Assembly: GCA_964492245.1 (NCBI GenBank)
Contig: CAZBJJ010000070.1
Location: 1-5,327 of the forward strand
Direction of reading: 5' to 3'
Source of the DNA: CAZBJJ01 sp964492245
GTDB lineage: Bacteria > Spirochaetota > Spirochaetia > Treponematales > Breznakiellaceae
DNA length: 5,327 nucleotides
Shown: piece by piece, positions 4,825 through 5,327 of the stretch
Position numbering within the stretch: the stretch's first letter is position 1
Layout: each line of letters starts with the position of its first letter
Notes under the pieces: model-generated
The model's input: the letters and a program-made list of their open reading frames with translations, nothing else
The model's database searches: none
Told to the model about the DNA's origin: nothing
Translations under genes and position numbers: made by a program

Positions 4825-5238
4825 ATGAAAAAGATTGTTTTTTCTGTGTTTATTTTATTTTGCTATCTACTCGCTGTCGGATGCAAAAATGCAAGTCCGC
4901 GCAATATAGCCAGAACTAGAGCATTGGAAGCATCGAAAATTATTAGGGAAACCATAGAAAGCAAGCAGCTGGGTAAAAATGTGCCATTTATAATTTATTT
5001 GCCCAAGGGCTATGGCGATGGAACTGAATACCCGGTATGGTATGGCCTTCATAGCCACGGTGCAAATGAAAGAATGTGGATAGACCGTGGACTTGCTCTG
5101 ACCGCCGATGAGCTAATAGCCAGTGGCGAAATTGAGCCATTGATAATGGTCTTTCCCCTCGTTAGCGACGCAACTCTTAAAGAGATTGAAGCCGATTTTA
5201 AAGAGCATGGCAAATTTACAGAAAGAATTGTACACTAA
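4825..5238 (+). CDS. Truncated lipoprotein esterase (Esterase-D-like)
   Basis: A 137-codon reading frame. Residues 1-20 are a lipoprotein signal (MKKIVFSVFILF..., lipobox L-A-V-G-C with Cys20). After it come segments like the start of the PF00756 / Esterase-D group of alpha/beta-hydrolases: VPFIIYLPKGYGDG, then YPVWYGLHSHGAN and a segment ending MVFPLVSDAT. The frame stops after GKFTERIVH, before any GxSxG nucleophile or the catalytic Asp and His, so the product should be inactive. Full-length members are about twice as long. I favour ATG 4825 because the signal peptide starts there; ATG 4810 or 4780 would add 5 or 15 residues, and 4780 overlaps the hicB stop as ATGA. Base composition is AT-richer than hicAB. 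No separate promoter is evident, so it may be read from the hicAB promoter. Confidence 0.65.
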   Translation: MKKIVFSVFILFCYLLAVGCKNASPRNIARTRALEASKIIRETIESKQLGKNVPFIIYLPKGYGDGTEYPVWYGLHSHGANERMWIDRGLALTADELIASGEIEPLIMVFPLVSDATLKEIEADFKEHGKFTERIVH

Positions 5239-5240
5239 CA

Positions 5241-5327
5241 AAATTTAGCAATGTAAAAAAATTTGCAAAAAAGAAGGGATTTACCCATTTGCACATATAT
5301 GTGGATGCGGGAAAGACCAACGATCCC
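5241..5327 (+). pseudogene. Out-of-frame fragment, possibly the esterase C-terminal part
   Basis: Immediately after the truncated esterase stop, a different frame (codon phase of 5241) stays open to the window edge. It reads KFSNVKKFAKKKGF followed by THLHIYVDAGKTNDP. This looks like real protein: a Lys-rich helix followed by a strand and a VDAGKTND turn, similar to the region near the catalytic His of esterases in which the enzyme's end is often D/PGxH/T. If so, the gene has lost its middle, including the nucleophile, through a deletion with frame change near 5226-5240. It could instead be the start of an unrelated gene cut by the window edge, but I see no start codon or ribosome-binding site for it. 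Confidence 0.4.

Overview
The window looks like an accessory region of a low-GC bacterium, most probably a spirochaete of the Treponema type. This is inference: two exported hydrolases carry lipoprotein signals, one with a relaxed lipobox (F-I-S-C), and the left edge carries an IS21-type terminus. No rRNA, tRNA or housekeeping marker is present to fix the taxon. Most genes are AT-rich; one sampled 60-base line of tetR is about 25% GC. The hicAB pair is clearly GC-richer, about 57% in a sampled line, which suggests a different origin.

Layout. Positions 1-55 are the end of an IS21-like element lying to the left, with two 23-bp tandem terminal repeats and a CA-3' tip near 55. A short gap follows with two weak terminator candidates. 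A minus-strand operon tetR -> lipoprotein alpha/beta-hydrolase (NAP-carboxylesterase-like) spans 1808-278; its promoter contains two copies of a TGAACAnTGTTCA-type operator, consistent with autorepression. Next, still on the minus strand, comes a toxin-antitoxin pair: a ribbon-helix-helix (DUF6364-like) antitoxin followed by a PIN-domain RNase, with a palindrome bracketing a good sigma70 promoter. At 2764-3153 is a remnant of a Fic-family protein in which the N-terminal segment is joined directly to the C-terminal winged helix, without the catalytic core. At 3230-3871 is an exported protein of unknown function whose 5' leader contains a second, solitary IS21-end-like sequence.

The plus strand begins with a promoter carrying a perfect 16-bp palindrome between -35 and -10, then hicA-hicB. 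The hicA start codon lies where transcription should begin, so the message is probably leaderless. Downstream is the 5' part of a lipoprotein esterase, stopped at 5238 before its catalytic centre. A fragment in another frame (5241-5327) may be the rest of the same gene.

Together this is a patch of small stabilisation or defence modules (two toxin-antitoxin pairs and a Fic relic) among insertion-sequence scars and decaying genes. The best-supported regulatory logic is three self-controlled operons with visible operators (TetR, RHH/PIN, HicAB). I see no convincing new multi-gene system. The most unexpected signals are the solitary IS-end copy in a gene leader and the two internally deleted genes.
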